From contig NZ_JBHEUZ010000020.1 of the NCBI RefSeq assembly GCF_041925275.1, positions 1 through 64,000 on the forward strand: a stretch of DNA of 64,000 bases, written 5' to 3'. Both the position numbers and the translations under genes were made by a program. This document shows, piece after piece, positions 42,540 to 51,553 of this stretch (the first letter of the stretch is position 1; each line of letters begins with the position of its first letter). Under the pieces are notes generated by a model. The model was not told the origin of the DNA. It saw nothing but the letters and a program-made list of their open reading frames with translations, and searched no databases. Origin of the DNA: Parapedobacter pyrenivorans_A (lineage in GTDB: Bacteria > Bacteroidota > Bacteroidia > Sphingobacteriales > Sphingobacteriaceae).

Positions 42540-43793
42540 ATGGAGCTTAAAAGAGTAGTAGTAACAGGGTTAGGTGCGCTTACTCCGATTGGGAATACTG
42601 TCCCCGAATTTTGGGACAGCCTGATTAAAGGAGTAAGCGGCGCTGCTCCAATCACCAAGTTTGACGCGTCGAAATTCAAGACGCGTTTTGCTTGTGAAGT
42701 GAAAGGATTCAACGCCGAGGACTTCATGGAGCGCAAAGAGGCCCGAAAAGTAGATCCATTTGTACATTACGCGTTGGCTGTGACGGATGAAGCGATTGCG
42801 GATGCATCGCTCGTATTCGATAAATTAGATACCAATCGTATCGGAGTGATATGGGGGTCCGGTATCGGTGGGCTTAAGACATTTTTGGATGAGGTGATCA
42901 ACTTTTCGGGTGGTGATGGAACTCCCCGTTTCAACCCGTTTTTCATTCCGAAGATGATTTTGGACATCGCTCCCGGCCATATTTCCATGCGCCACGGGTT
43001 GCGAGGCCCTAATTTTTCAACCGTATCAGCTTGTGCGTCGTCTACGCATGCGCTGATCGATTCCCTGAACTACATCCGCACCGGATATGCCGATATCATC
43101 ATAAGCGGTGGCTCCGAAGCGATCATCAACGAAGCCGGCATCGGTGGTTTCAACGCCATGCATGCGCTATCCACACGCAACGACAATCCCCAAACCGCGT
43201 CGCGGCCATTTGATAAAGACCGGGATGGCTTCGTGGCTGGCGAAGGCGGCGCGGCCATCGTGTTGGAAAGCTTGGAACACGCCCAAGCGCGGGGGGCGAA
43301 GATTTATGCGGAACTCGTTGGGGCAGGGATGAGTGCCGATGCTTACCACATCACGGCTTCGCATCCCGAAGGGCTTGGTGCTCGGCTCGCCATGGGCAAC
43401 GCATTGAAAGACGCCCGGCTCGCCAACGATGCCATCGACTACATCAACGTGCATGGTACGTCTACCCCGGTAGGCGATCCCAGTGAGATTATGGCCATTC
43501 TTGAGTTGTTTGGCCAACACGCGTACGAACTGAATATAAGTTCTACCAAATCCATGACAGGCCACCTCTTGGGGGCGGCAGGTGCGGTGGAATCTATCGC
43601 ATCTATTCTTGCCGTCAAAAACGATATCGTGCCGCCCACAATCAACCATTTCACGGACGACCCGAATCTTGATCCGAAATTAAACTTCACATTCAATAAA
43701 GCACAGAAGCGAATAGTGAACGCCGCCATGAGCAATACTTTTGGTTTTGGTGGCCATAACGCCACGGTTGTTTTCAAGAAATTCGAAGGATAA
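42540..43793 (+). CDS. fabF: 3-oxoacyl-ACP synthase II
   Basis: 417-residue KAS II that extends acyl-ACP by condensation with malonyl-ACP. The nucleophile is Cys165 in FSTVSACASSTHALID; the active-site histidines lie in NVHGTSTPVGD and TKSMTGHLLGAAGAVE; NTFGFGGHNATVVF ends the protein. It is in an operon with acpP upstream and rnc downstream, the standard arrangement. Confidence 0.97.
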   Translation: MELKRVVVTGLGALTPIGNTVPEFWDSLIKGVSGAAPITKFDASKFKTRFACEVKGFNAEDFMERKEARKVDPFVHYALAVTDEAIADASLVFDKLDTNRIGVIWGSGIGGLKTFLDEVINFSGGDGTPRFNPFFIPKMILDIAPGHISMRHGLRGPNFSTVSACASSTHALIDSLNYIRTGYADIIISGGSEAIINEAGIGGFNAMHALSTRNDNPQTASRPFDKDRDGFVAGEGGAAIVLESLEHAQARGAKIYAELVGAGMSADAYHITASHPEGLGARLAMGNALKDARLANDAIDYINVHGTSTPVGDPSEIMAILELFGQHAYELNISSTKSMTGHLLGAAGAVESIASILAVKNDIVPPTINHFTDDPNLDPKLNFTFNKAQKRIVNAAMSNTFGFGGHNATVVFKKFEG

Positions 43794-43812
43794 TTTAAAG
43801 GCATTTCACACC

Positions 43813-43832
43813 AAGGGGAATATCCCTTTTTT
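43813..43832 (+). terminator. Weak intrinsic terminator between fabF and rnc
   Basis: A short stem AAGGG/CCCTT (43813-43817 with 43824-43828), 6-nt loop, then a run of T to 43832. It could partly reduce rnc expression relative to fabF. Confidence 0.45.
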
Positions 43833-43855
43833 GTGCTTATTCAGTTAGTAATCAG

Positions 43856-44587
43856 ATGCCTGTTTCGAAGATTTACAAACTGCATTTTTCACCCAATCGC
43901 CGCTATGTGCGGGCGCTGAAGAACATGCTCGGCTTTGTTCCGGGCAACCTGCATCTTTACCAGCTTGCTTTCCGCCATAAGTCGGTAGCCGTGCCCATAA
44001 AGGATGGCACCAAAAACAGCAATGAGCGGCTTGAGTTTTTGGGCGACGCGGTATTGGGCTCGGTGGTGGCCGAATTGCTCTTCAAAAAGTATCCCTACAA
44101 AGGCGAAGGATTCCTTACTGAGATGCGCTCCAAGATTGTAAGCCGGGCGCACCTCAACCAGTTATCGAAGAAACTGGGACTGAACGAACTTATCCAATAC
44201 GATGCTCGCATGGTTCATTATCCCAATAAGCAAGGCTCTTTGTTAGGAGATGCTTTTGAAGCCCTGATAGGTGCTATCTACCTGGATAAAGGGTATGCGT
44301 TTGTAAAAAACTTCCTGATTAAACGTATTATCAAACCCCATGTAGATATCCAGCTGTTGGAGCAGACAGAAACCAATTTCAAAAGCCGGCTTATTGAGTG
44401 GTGCCAGCAGGCCGGTAAGGACGTTAGTTTTGTCCAGGCTGAGAATGAGGCGGGCGATAGCGTTAAGATTTTTACGATCGATGCGGTGGTAGACGGCGAA
44501 GTGTACGGTAGGGGTCGCGACTATAATAAAAAAAGTGCCGAGAAAATCGCCGCCGAGAAGGCTTGCGAAGTGCTTAATGTGCTTTGA
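43856..44587 (+). CDS. rnc: Ribonuclease III
   Basis: 243-residue double-strand-specific endonuclease for rRNA and mRNA processing. The signature NERLEFLGDAVLGSVVAE and the second metal site GDAFEALIGAIYLDKGY are present. A C-terminal dsRNA-binding domain covers about 170-243 (FKSRLIEWCQQAGKDV ... KKSAEKIAAEKACEVL). The N-terminal extension of about 30 residues is common in the phylum. It follows fabF by 62 nt, with a weak terminator between. Confidence 0.95.
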   Translation: MPVSKIYKLHFSPNRRYVRALKNMLGFVPGNLHLYQLAFRHKSVAVPIKDGTKNSNERLEFLGDAVLGSVVAELLFKKYPYKGEGFLTEMRSKIVSRAHLNQLSKKLGLNELIQYDARMVHYPNKQGSLLGDAFEALIGAIYLDKGYAFVKNFLIKRIIKPHVDIQLLEQTETNFKSRLIEWCQQAGKDVSFVQAENEAGDSVKIFTIDAVVDGEVYGRGRDYNKKSAEKIAAEKACEVLNVL

Positions 44588-44625
44588 TCTTTGCCTTTCG
44601 CTAGGTGCTTTTTTCCCTTTCCAGG

Positions 44626-44665
44626 GCAAATCTGCAAATCAGCAAACAAGCAGATGGGCAAATTT
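44626..44665 (+). repeat. GCAAAnnn octad array upstream of hisS
   Basis: Five units in exact 8-nt phase at 44626, 44634, 44642, 44650 and 44658: GCAAATCT, GCAAATCA, GCAAACAA, GCAGATGG, GCAAATTT. It lies about 70 nt before the hisS promoter. Two TTTG words at 44583 and 44590 precede it. Same word as the queD array. Confidence 0.7.
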
Positions 44666-44735
44666 ACAGGTCAATCCTTACGTTTCCGCTATCGCTTTTG
44701 CCTCTCAGTCGCAGCGGGAGATCGATACATTTGCC

Positions 44736-44766
44736 TTGCCTATACAGGCAAATATATCTAAGTTTG
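44736..44766 (+). promoter_or_regulatory. Promoter of hisS (TTG-N20-TAAGTTTG)
   Basis: TTG at 44736-44738, 20-nt spacer, TAAGTTTG at 44759-44766; four bases later comes the ATG at 44771. Confidence 0.75.
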
Positions 44767-44770
44767 CCGC

Positions 44771-46156
44771 ATGGCAGTAATCAAACCTTCATTGGCCAAG
44801 GGCACGCGTGATTTTTCGCCCGCGGAAATGGAAAAGCGCAACTATATCTTCAATACCGTTAAATCGGTATTCATCAAATACGGATACCGGGAAATTCAGA
44901 CCCCGTCGTTTGAAAACCTCCAGACACTTACTGGCAAATATGGCGACGAAGGGGATCAGCTGATATTCAAGATACTCAACTCGGGCGACTATCTTGCCAA
45001 GGCTCCGGCCGGGCTGCTCGAAGCACGCGCTTCCACTCCACTGATTCCGCATATCACGGAGCGTGCCCTGCGTTACGACCTGACAGTTCCATTCGCCCGC
45101 TACGTGGTGATGCACCAGCATGAGCTCACCCTACCGTTCAAGCGGTTCCAGATACAACCCGTTTGGCGTGCCGATCGGCCGCAACGCGGCCGCTATCGTG
45201 AGTTTTATCAATGCGATGTGGATGTGGTGGGCTCCGATAGCTTACTTAACGAAGCAGAATTTGTACTTATCTACCACGAGGCGTTGACTAGCCTCGGACT
45301 GCGTGATTTCTCCATCAAGCTCAACAACCGGAAACTACTTGCGGGTATCGCTGAAATATTGGGCAAGCCTGAGCTGATTGTGGACATGACCGTAGCGATC
45401 GATAAGCTGGACAAGATCGGTTTGGAAGGGGTGAACAAGGAATTGTTGGCCCGTGGTTTCAACACCGACGAGCTGCAAAAGCTGCAACCCATTATCCAGT
45501 TGCAAGGCACCAACGCCCAAAAGATTGAGCGACTCAAGGAAATATTGAGCTCATCGACCACGGGCCTTGCCGGGATCGATGAGCTGGAAACCATACTGGG
45601 CTACGTAGAGAAACTCGCTGGCGATACGGCCCTGCTTAATCGATTCGTGGAACTGGATATCACGCTGGCCCGCGGACTCAACTATTACACGGGGTGTATT
45701 TTCGAGGTGAAGACCAATGAGGTAACCATGGGCAGTATTGGCGGTGGCGGACGCTACGACGACCTAACGGGTATGTTCGGTCTGAAAGGGATTACCGGTG
45801 TGGGTATTTCGTTCGGGGCCGACCGGATATACGATGTGCTGGAAGAATTGGGGCTTTTTCCAGAGGCCGCGGAACAGTCGACACGGGTGTTGATCAGCAA
45901 TTTCGACAAACTGTCCGAACTTTATGCGCTGCCCCTGCTTCAGAAATTGCGCAATGCGGGGGTCGCCTCCGAGTTGTACCCCGCTTCTGCTAAATTGAAG
46001 AAACAGCTCACCTATGCCGATAATAAGAAGATTCCATATGTGGTCCTAATCGGCGAAGAAGAGATTGCAGGTGGTGTGTTTTCTTTAAAGGACATGCGCT
46101 CAGGCGAACAACGCAAATTGAGCCAAACCGAAATTCTCGATTACCTGACCCCCTAA
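44771..46156 (+). CDS. hisS: Histidyl-tRNA synthetase
   Basis: 461-residue class II synthetase charging tRNA-His. Class II motif 1 is around IQTPSFENLQTLTGKYGDE; motif 2 is FQIQPVWRADRPQRGRYREFYQCD; the histidine-specific loop is LARGLNYYTGCIFEV; motif 3 is GVGISFGADRIYDVL. The C-terminal anticodon-binding domain covers about 360-461. The ATG at 44771 lies 4 nt after its -7 element, so the mRNA is probably leaderless. Confidence 0.97.
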   Translation: MAVIKPSLAKGTRDFSPAEMEKRNYIFNTVKSVFIKYGYREIQTPSFENLQTLTGKYGDEGDQLIFKILNSGDYLAKAPAGLLEARASTPLIPHITERALRYDLTVPFARYVVMHQHELTLPFKRFQIQPVWRADRPQRGRYREFYQCDVDVVGSDSLLNEAEFVLIYHEALTSLGLRDFSIKLNNRKLLAGIAEILGKPELIVDMTVAIDKLDKIGLEGVNKELLARGFNTDELQKLQPIIQLQGTNAQKIERLKEILSSSTTGLAGIDELETILGYVEKLAGDTALLNRFVELDITLARGLNYYTGCIFEVKTNEVTMGSIGGGGRYDDLTGMFGLKGITGVGISFGADRIYDVLEELGLFPEAAEQSTRVLISNFDKLSELYALPLLQKLRNAGVASELYPASAKLKKQLTYADNKKIPYVVLIGEEEIAGGVFSLKDMRSGEQRKLSQTEILDYLTP

Positions 46157-46159
46157 AGC

Positions 46160-46528
46160 ATGAATTTCGTAGGCAATTTAATTTGGATTGTTTTCGGTGG
46201 GTTTTTCATCTTTTTGGAATACCTCGTGGGTGGTCTGGTGCTCTGCCTGACCATTGTTGGAATACCATTCGGCGTGCAGTTGTTTAAGCTGGCAATAGCT
46301 TCGTTGGTTCCATTCGGCACCAGCGTTACCAATGTGCCGAGTAGTACGGGGTGCCTCTATACATTGATGAACATTCTCTGGGTTGTGTTTGGGGGAATAT
46401 GGGTGGCACTCACGCACTTTTTCTTCGGCATATTGCTTTGCATTACCATTATTGGCATACCGTTCGGTAGGCAACATTTAAAGTTGATGGGGTTAGCTTT
46501 CACGCCGTTCGGAAAGGCTATCGGGTAA
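46160..46528 (+). CDS. YccF domain membrane protein
   Basis: 122 residues with two copies of the YccF unit: about 1-55 and 65-120, each with paired hydrophobic segments and the motif G-I-P-F-G (CLTIVGIPFGVQLFKLA and CITIIGIPFGRQHLKLMGLA). Function unknown; inner membrane. It starts 3 nt after the hisS stop and is probably co-transcribed. Confidence 0.88.
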   Translation: MNFVGNLIWIVFGGFFIFLEYLVGGLVLCLTIVGIPFGVQLFKLAIASLVPFGTSVTNVPSSTGCLYTLMNILWVVFGGIWVALTHFFFGILLCITIIGIPFGRQHLKLMGLAFTPFGKAIG

Positions 46529-46602
46529 TGCGGTAGTGTCGTTCCCAGCGGAACGAAAGTTATGATTACCTTTGTTCGCTGCACCAATCCATAAGTACCA
46601 AC

Positions 46603-48714
46603 ATGAATAACAAACGAATTTTTTACATTTTGACGATTTCCACTGCATTCATTGTGTCGTGTGATGACACGAGGCAAGTAACAGACAATCCGTTGCTGAA
46701 CGTTTATGACACCCCCAACGGGGTGCCGCCATTTGACCAAATTAAAAGCGAACATTTCAAGCCGGCCTACGAAGAGGCCTTGGGACAACACCGTGCCGAG
46801 GTGGATTCGATCGCTGCTATCACCGACGCACCTACGTTCGAAAATACCATCCTTGCGCTTGAGGACGCCGGGCAACTGCTGGCCCGCGTTTCCTACGTAT
46901 TCTCCAATTTGAGTTCATCCACCACCAATGATACGTTGAAAGCATTGGATACCGAGTTGGCACCCAAGCTTGCTGCCCACCGCGACAACATTTCGTTGAA
47001 CGATGAGCTATTTGGCCGGGTGAAGGCGGTGTGGGACCAACGCGACAGCCTCGGCCTTGACGGTGAGCAGCTGATGCTGCTGGAACGGAGCTACAAGAAT
47101 TTTGTGCGCAACGGCGCTAGCCTGGGCGACGCGGACAAAGCGGTGTTGCGCGAAATCAATACACAGCTCGCGGAATTGACCACCCAATTTGGTCAGCATG
47201 TACTGGCAGAAACCAATGCTTTTGAGCTGGTGGTGGATAACGAAGAGGCGCTCGCCGGCCTTTCGGACGGGATGAAGGCGGCCGCGGCTGAAACTGCGAA
47301 TGCAAAGGGACATGACGGTAAATGGGTATTCACACTATCCAACTCCAGTGTGATGCCTTTTCTCCAGTTTGCCGATAACCGCGAGCTACGCCTACAGATC
47401 TGGGAAGCCTACAAAAACCGCGGAGCCAATGGCAACGACAACGACAACAGCGATATTTTAGTGGAGATTGCCAACCTTCGCCTCAAGAAAGCCAATCTAT
47501 TGGGATACCCAACCCATGCCCATTACGTGCTGGAAGAAGCGATGGCCGAGAACCCTACCAACATAAAGAAGCTGCTGGATGGACTATGGAAGCCTGCCAT
47601 TGCCAAAGCAAAAGCCGAAGCGTATGATATCCAGAAGGAAATAGAATCTGCTGGCCAAAATTTCCAGGCACAACCCTACGACTGGCGGTATTATTCGGAA
47701 AAGATCCGCCAGCAACGCTTTTCATTGAGCGAGGAGGAACTGAAGCCTTATTTCAGCCTGGCCGGTGTACGGCAGGGCGCTTTTGACGTGGCCAACAAGC
47801 TGTACGGACTTCGGTTCAAGCCGCTGGAAGGTATGCCTACCTACCACCCCGAAGTGGAAGTGTATGAAGTATCGGAAGCCGACGGCACCTTGGTCGGGAT
47901 TTTCTACGTGGATTATTTCCCCCGCGAGTCAAAACGGCCCGGCGCCTGGATGAGCTCATTCCGTAGACAATACAAAGAAAATGGCCAACGTATGGCACCG
48001 GTTATCGTAAACGTATGCAATTTCACCCCGCCGGTAGGTAGCCTGCCCGCGCTACTTACCTTTGATGAGGCCAACACGCTGTTCCACGAGTTTGGCCATG
48101 CACTCCACGGCCTGCTGTCTGACGTTTCCTATCGGAGCCTATCGGGTACGTCCGTATCGCGCGACTTCGTGGAACTACCATCGCAGGTGATGGAAAACTG
48201 GGCCGAAGACCCGGCCGTGTTGAAGACATACGCAAAACACTACGAAAGCGGCGAGGCTATTCCCGACTCGCTTATCGCCAAGCTGGAAAGTGCGGGCACG
48301 TTCGGCCAAGGGTTTGCCACGGTGGAGTACCTGGCTTCGGCCATCCTCGATTTTGACTACCATACGATTACCAGCCCGATCACTGTGAGTGCCCAAGCAT
48401 TTGAAAAGGCATCGATGCAAAAAGCCGGGCTGATCGATGAGATCATCCCGCGGCACAGGAGCACATACTTTAATCACATCTTCTCCGGTGGCTATTCCGC
48501 AGGTTATTATAGCTACATCTGGGCAGAAGTGCTGGATGCCGACGCGTTTGCGGCTTTTAAGGAAACCGACCTGTATGACAAGACCACGGCCAACGCGTTC
48601 CGCCAAAATATCCTCGAAAAAGGAGGGACGGAAAAACCCGCAGAACTTTACCGGAAATTCCGGGGGGTCGATCCCGACCCGGTTCATTTGATGAAAAAAA
48701 GAGGATTGGATTAA
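46603..48714 (+). CDS. dcp: M3 family metallopeptidase (dipeptidyl carboxypeptidase-like)
   Basis: 703 residues. The N-terminus MNNKRIFYILTISTAFIVSC is a lipoprotein signal (lipobox IVSC), so the enzyme is probably anchored in the periplasm or outer membrane. The thermolysin-like zinc site is LFHEFGHALHGLLS with the third ligand region VELPSQVMENWAED downstream. Length and the long N-terminal helical part match Dcp/oligopeptidase A. A TACCTTTG -7 element is at 46567-46574, 28 nt before the ATG. A strong terminator follows. Confidence 0.92.
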   Translation: MNNKRIFYILTISTAFIVSCDDTRQVTDNPLLNVYDTPNGVPPFDQIKSEHFKPAYEEALGQHRAEVDSIAAITDAPTFENTILALEDAGQLLARVSYVFSNLSSSTTNDTLKALDTELAPKLAAHRDNISLNDELFGRVKAVWDQRDSLGLDGEQLMLLERSYKNFVRNGASLGDADKAVLREINTQLAELTTQFGQHVLAETNAFELVVDNEEALAGLSDGMKAAAAETANAKGHDGKWVFTLSNSSVMPFLQFADNRELRLQIWEAYKNRGANGNDNDNSDILVEIANLRLKKANLLGYPTHAHYVLEEAMAENPTNIKKLLDGLWKPAIAKAKAEAYDIQKEIESAGQNFQAQPYDWRYYSEKIRQQRFSLSEEELKPYFSLAGVRQGAFDVANKLYGLRFKPLEGMPTYHPEVEVYEVSEADGTLVGIFYVDYFPRESKRPGAWMSSFRRQYKENGQRMAPVIVNVCNFTPPVGSLPALLTFDEANTLFHEFGHALHGLLSDVSYRSLSGTSVSRDFVELPSQVMENWAEDPAVLKTYAKHYESGEAIPDSLIAKLESAGTFGQGFATVEYLASAILDFDYHTITSPITVSAQAFEKASMQKAGLIDEIIPRHRSTYFNHIFSGGYSAGYYSYIWAEVLDADAFAAFKETDLYDKTTANAFRQNILEKGGTEKPAELYRKFRGVDPDPVHLMKKRGLD

Positions 48715-48733
48715 ACGAGTTTTTTTCGGAGAG

Positions 48734-48757
48734 GGCTGCAGATTTGCAGCCTTTTTT
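48734..48757 (+). terminator. Intrinsic terminator after the M3 peptidase gene
   Basis: Perfect 7-bp stem GGCTGCA/TGCAGCC (48734-48740, 48745-48751), loop GATT, run of T to 48757. Located between convergent genes. Confidence 0.88.
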
Positions 48758-48797
48758 GTTGGACGGAGCCGCTTGCCGCGGGTACGGTCGGGTATCA

Positions 48798-50561
48798 CTA
48801 TATCCCCGCTGAGTGGAATTGCAGATCGTACAACCGCTTGTAGTATCCGTCCATGCGGAGCAATTCCTGATGCGAACCCATTTCTTTCATCTCGCCCTTA
48901 TCCAGCACGATGATTTTATCTGCCTTTTGGATGGTGGAAAGGCGGTGGGCAATCACAATGGAAGTCCGGCCCGCCATCAGCTTGTCGATGGCCTGTTGGA
49001 TGAGCTCTTCCGACTCGGTATCTACGGATGAGGTGGCCTCATCAAGCACCAAGATTTTCGGGTCGTGCACCAGTGCACGGATGAATGAGATGAGCTGCGC
49101 CTGGCCGGAAGATAAGGTGGCGCCACGCTCCTGCACTTTGTAGTCATAGCCGCCCGGCAACCGCATGATAAATTCGTGGGCACCCACCTGTTTAGCGGCG
49201 GCCACTATCTGCTCCCGGCTGATGGCCGGGTCGTTGAGGCTGATGTTGCTGGCCACGGAATCTGAAAACAGGAACACGTCTTGCAATACCGTGGCAATCG
49301 TACGGCGGAGGTAGTTTAAGTCATAGTCCCGGATGTCTACGCCATCCAGTCGTATGGAACCCTGATTGATTTCATAGAAACGGCTAAGGATATTGATGGT
49401 TGAAGATTTCCCTGCGCCGGTGGCGCCTACCAGTGCCAGCGTTTCGCCCTGCTTTACCTCAAAGCTGATGTCTTTCAGCACCCACTGCTCATCGTTATAT
49501 GCAAACCACACGTTGTCAAAAGCAATCTCCCCCCGAATGTGATTCGGTTGCTGGATGCCCTCGTTAGGTGTCCGCTCGTCGGTATCGAGGACCGCAAAGA
49601 TACGTTCGGCACTCACCATACCCATCTGGAGGGTGTTGAACTTATCCACCAATTCGCGGATGGGCCGGAAAATCATGTTGATGTACATGATAAACGCGAC
49701 GATCACTCCGGGCGACAGCGTATCAGCTAACACCTGTTTGGAGCCATACCATACCAAAAGGCCCAGGGATACGGCCATGATGATCTCCAGTACAGGAAAG
49801 AAGATAGAAAAATACCAGTTGGCTCGGATATGGGCATTGCGATGCTCCGCATTGGCCGCTTTAAATTTGCGCATCTCCTGTTCCTCGCGGGCGAAATACT
49901 GGATGATGCTGATCCCGGAGATATGTTCCTGCAGGAATGTGTTGAGGTTAGATACCCATTTGCGTACATCCTGGAAGGCGGATTTCATGGCTTCCTTAAA
50001 AACGTAAGTCGCTCCGACCATCAGTGGCATGGGAATCAGTACGATGAGTGTCAACCTCCAATCCGTATAGAACATCACGCCCAATATGACGATTAGTTGG
50101 AGGACATCACCGATAATCTGGATGAGGCCTTCCGAGAAGATATTGGCAATGGTCTCGAGGTCAGAGATGGTACGGGTAATCAGCCGACCTATCGGTGTGC
50201 GATCGAAGTACTTGAGCCGGAGACCGGTAATGTGGTTAAAGACATTGATGCGGAGGTCGCGGATTACCGATTGCCCCAATGTATTGGTCATCAATGTATG
50301 GAAATAGCGCACCACAGTTTGCAGGAGTAGCAGTCCCAGCATCAACAAGAGCATCAACTGCAGGCCGCCGATGTCATTCTGGAGGATAAACCGATCGAGC
50401 GTATATTCCACAAGCATAGGCAATGCCGGGGCCACACCGGCCATCAAGATGGTGAGCACAACGGAGATGACAAAAATACCTCTGTATGGCCTTACATAGC
50501 GTAGCATCCTGCGTAGCAGCTGCGCATCATACGTCTTCCCGGTTACCTTCGGTTCGCTCAT
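48798..50561 (-). CDS. ABC transporter, fused permease-ATPase (MsbA-like)
   Basis: 587-residue half-transporter. Six transmembrane helices span about 20-310 (exporter fold). The ATPase domain has Walker A LVGATGAGKSSTINIL, Q-loop ATVLQDVFLFSDSV, an ABC signature that reads TLSSGQAQLISFIRA, Walker B ILVLDEATSSVD and the H-loop IVIAHRLSTIQKAD. Homodimers of this type export lipids or drugs; the substrate cannot be set from sequence. ATG 50561 is favoured; a TACTTTTG element ends 9 nt upstream (50571-50578, minus). truA lies upstream on the same strand. Confidence 0.92.
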   Translation of the reverse strand: MSEPKVTGKTYDAQLLRRMLRYVRPYRGIFVISVVLTILMAGVAPALPMLVEYTLDRFILQNDIGGLQLMLLLMLGLLLLQTVVRYFHTLMTNTLGQSVIRDLRINVFNHITGLRLKYFDRTPIGRLITRTISDLETIANIFSEGLIQIIGDVLQLIVILGVMFYTDWRLTLIVLIPMPLMVGATYVFKEAMKSAFQDVRKWVSNLNTFLQEHISGISIIQYFAREEQEMRKFKAANAEHRNAHIRANWYFSIFFPVLEIIMAVSLGLLVWYGSKQVLADTLSPGVIVAFIMYINMIFRPIRELVDKFNTLQMGMVSAERIFAVLDTDERTPNEGIQQPNHIRGEIAFDNVWFAYNDEQWVLKDISFEVKQGETLALVGATGAGKSSTINILSRFYEINQGSIRLDGVDIRDYDLNYLRRTIATVLQDVFLFSDSVASNISLNDPAISREQIVAAAKQVGAHEFIMRLPGGYDYKVQERGATLSSGQAQLISFIRALVHDPKILVLDEATSSVDTESEELIQQAIDKLMAGRTSIVIAHRLSTIQKADKIIVLDKGEMKEMGSHQELLRMDGYYKRLYDLQFHSAGI

Positions 50562-50612
50562 GGATAGCTGCAAAAGTACGACTTTGTCCGAATATCTCCG
50601 TTCACCGATTTG

Positions 50613-51383
50613 TCAAATGGGATTTACGTAGGGATATTGCACCTCGGTGAGGTACAGTCCGCATGCCGGCACGGATGAGCCGGCAACAGCGCGGTCTTTG
50701 CTTTTGACAACGGTATGCATATGCTCCGGTGGGTGTTCTCCCCGGCCAATTTCCATCAGTGTGCCCACGATGGCCCGCACCATGTTGCGCAGGAAGCGGT
50801 TGGCCGAAATATGGAAGACCAACCGGCTATCATTGACCCAAAGCCACTCCGCTCGTGTAACCTGGCAGTTGTTGGTGTGTACTTGCGTATGTGACTTGCT
50901 GAAACACGAGAAATCTTCATATTGATGTAAGATAGCGGCAGCTTCGTTCATTGCCAATATATCGGGGGCACCGCGTAGCAACCAGGAGCGGTCGTGTAAG
51001 AAAGGGTCTTTATTCAGATGCACATGGTATTCATAGGATCGTTTCACCGCATCGAATCGGGCATGGGCATGGGGTGCCACGGCAATGAGCCGCTTGGCGG
51101 CGATGTCGTGTGGGAGCAATGCATTAAGCCGATGGAGGAAATCGCGCTCTTCCAACGGCAATGCGGGGGCTTGCCAGTCGAAATGGGCAAATAGCTGCTT
51201 GGCGTGTACACCCGTATCCGTACGGCCGCACCCTACCGTGGCCGTGTTATGGCGTAGCAGGGTAGATAGGGCCTTCTCGAGGAGCTCCTGAACAGTCAAG
51301 GCATTCGATTGGATCTGCCACCCGTGGTACGCGCCGCCGTCGAAAGCGATTTCGATGAAATATCGTTGATGGGAAGTTTCCAC
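50613..51383 (-). CDS. truA: tRNA pseudouridine(38-40) synthase
   Basis: About 256 residues. The catalytic Asp is in the motif GCGRTDTGVHAKQLFAHFD; RYFIEIAFDGGAYHGWQIQ is the family N-terminus, and FHISANRFLRNMVRAIVGTL the C-terminal block. I set the start at GTG 51383. The frame continues to an ATG at 51437, but those codons are simply the heptad repeat in translation. A near-consensus -7 element TACCTTTA lies at 51389-51396 (minus), 5 nt before the GTG. Confidence 0.9.
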   Translation of the reverse strand: METSHQRYFIEIAFDGGAYHGWQIQSNALTVQELLEKALSTLLRHNTATVGCGRTDTGVHAKQLFAHFDWQAPALPLEERDFLHRLNALLPHDIAAKRLIAVAPHAHARFDAVKRSYEYHVHLNKDPFLHDRSWLLRGAPDILAMNEAAAILHQYEDFSCFSKSHTQVHTNNCQVTRAEWLWVNDSRLVFHISANRFLRNMVRAIVGTLMEIGRGEHPPEHMHTVVKSKDRAVAGSSVPACGLYLTEVQYPYVNPI

Positions 51384-51408
51384 GGCTATAAAGGTACGGA
51401 TTTTGTGA

Positions 51409-51544
51409 TTTGCCTTTTGCACTTTGCCATTTGCCATTTGCGCTTTGGTATTTGCACTTTGCTTAATGCAAACAGCACATCAGCAAAAAAGCAAAAAACG
51501 CATTAGCAAAAAGCAGACTGCCAAATCAGCAAATTAGCTTATCT
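51409..51544 (+). repeat. Phased TTTGC heptads followed by GCAAA 7-8-mers between truA and queD
   Basis: Eight TTTGCnn units sit in exact 7-nt phase at 51409, 51416, 51423, 51430, 51437, 51444 (TTTGG), 51451 and 51458. They are followed by about ten units of the complementary word GCAAAnn(n) at 51468, 51475, 51483, 51491, 51499, 51506, 51513, 51521, 51529 and 51537. Overall it is a large imperfect inverted repeat ending in the queD promoter. No protein is encoded. Confidence 0.8.
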
Positions 51545-51547
51545 TTG
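51540..51547 (+). promoter_or_regulatory. Promoter -7 element of queD
   Basis: TATCTTTG, 6 nt before the ATG at 51554. The -33 position (19 nt upstream) has CTG rather than TTG. The element overlaps the last unit of the repeat array. Confidence 0.6.
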
Positions 51548-51553
51548 CACGCT

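Noticed and set aside
51384..51437. N-terminal extension of truA to the ATG at 51437
   Set aside because: The extra residues are a translation of the TTTGC heptad array; a near-consensus promoter element lies at 51389-51396 and the family begins close to the GTG at 51383.
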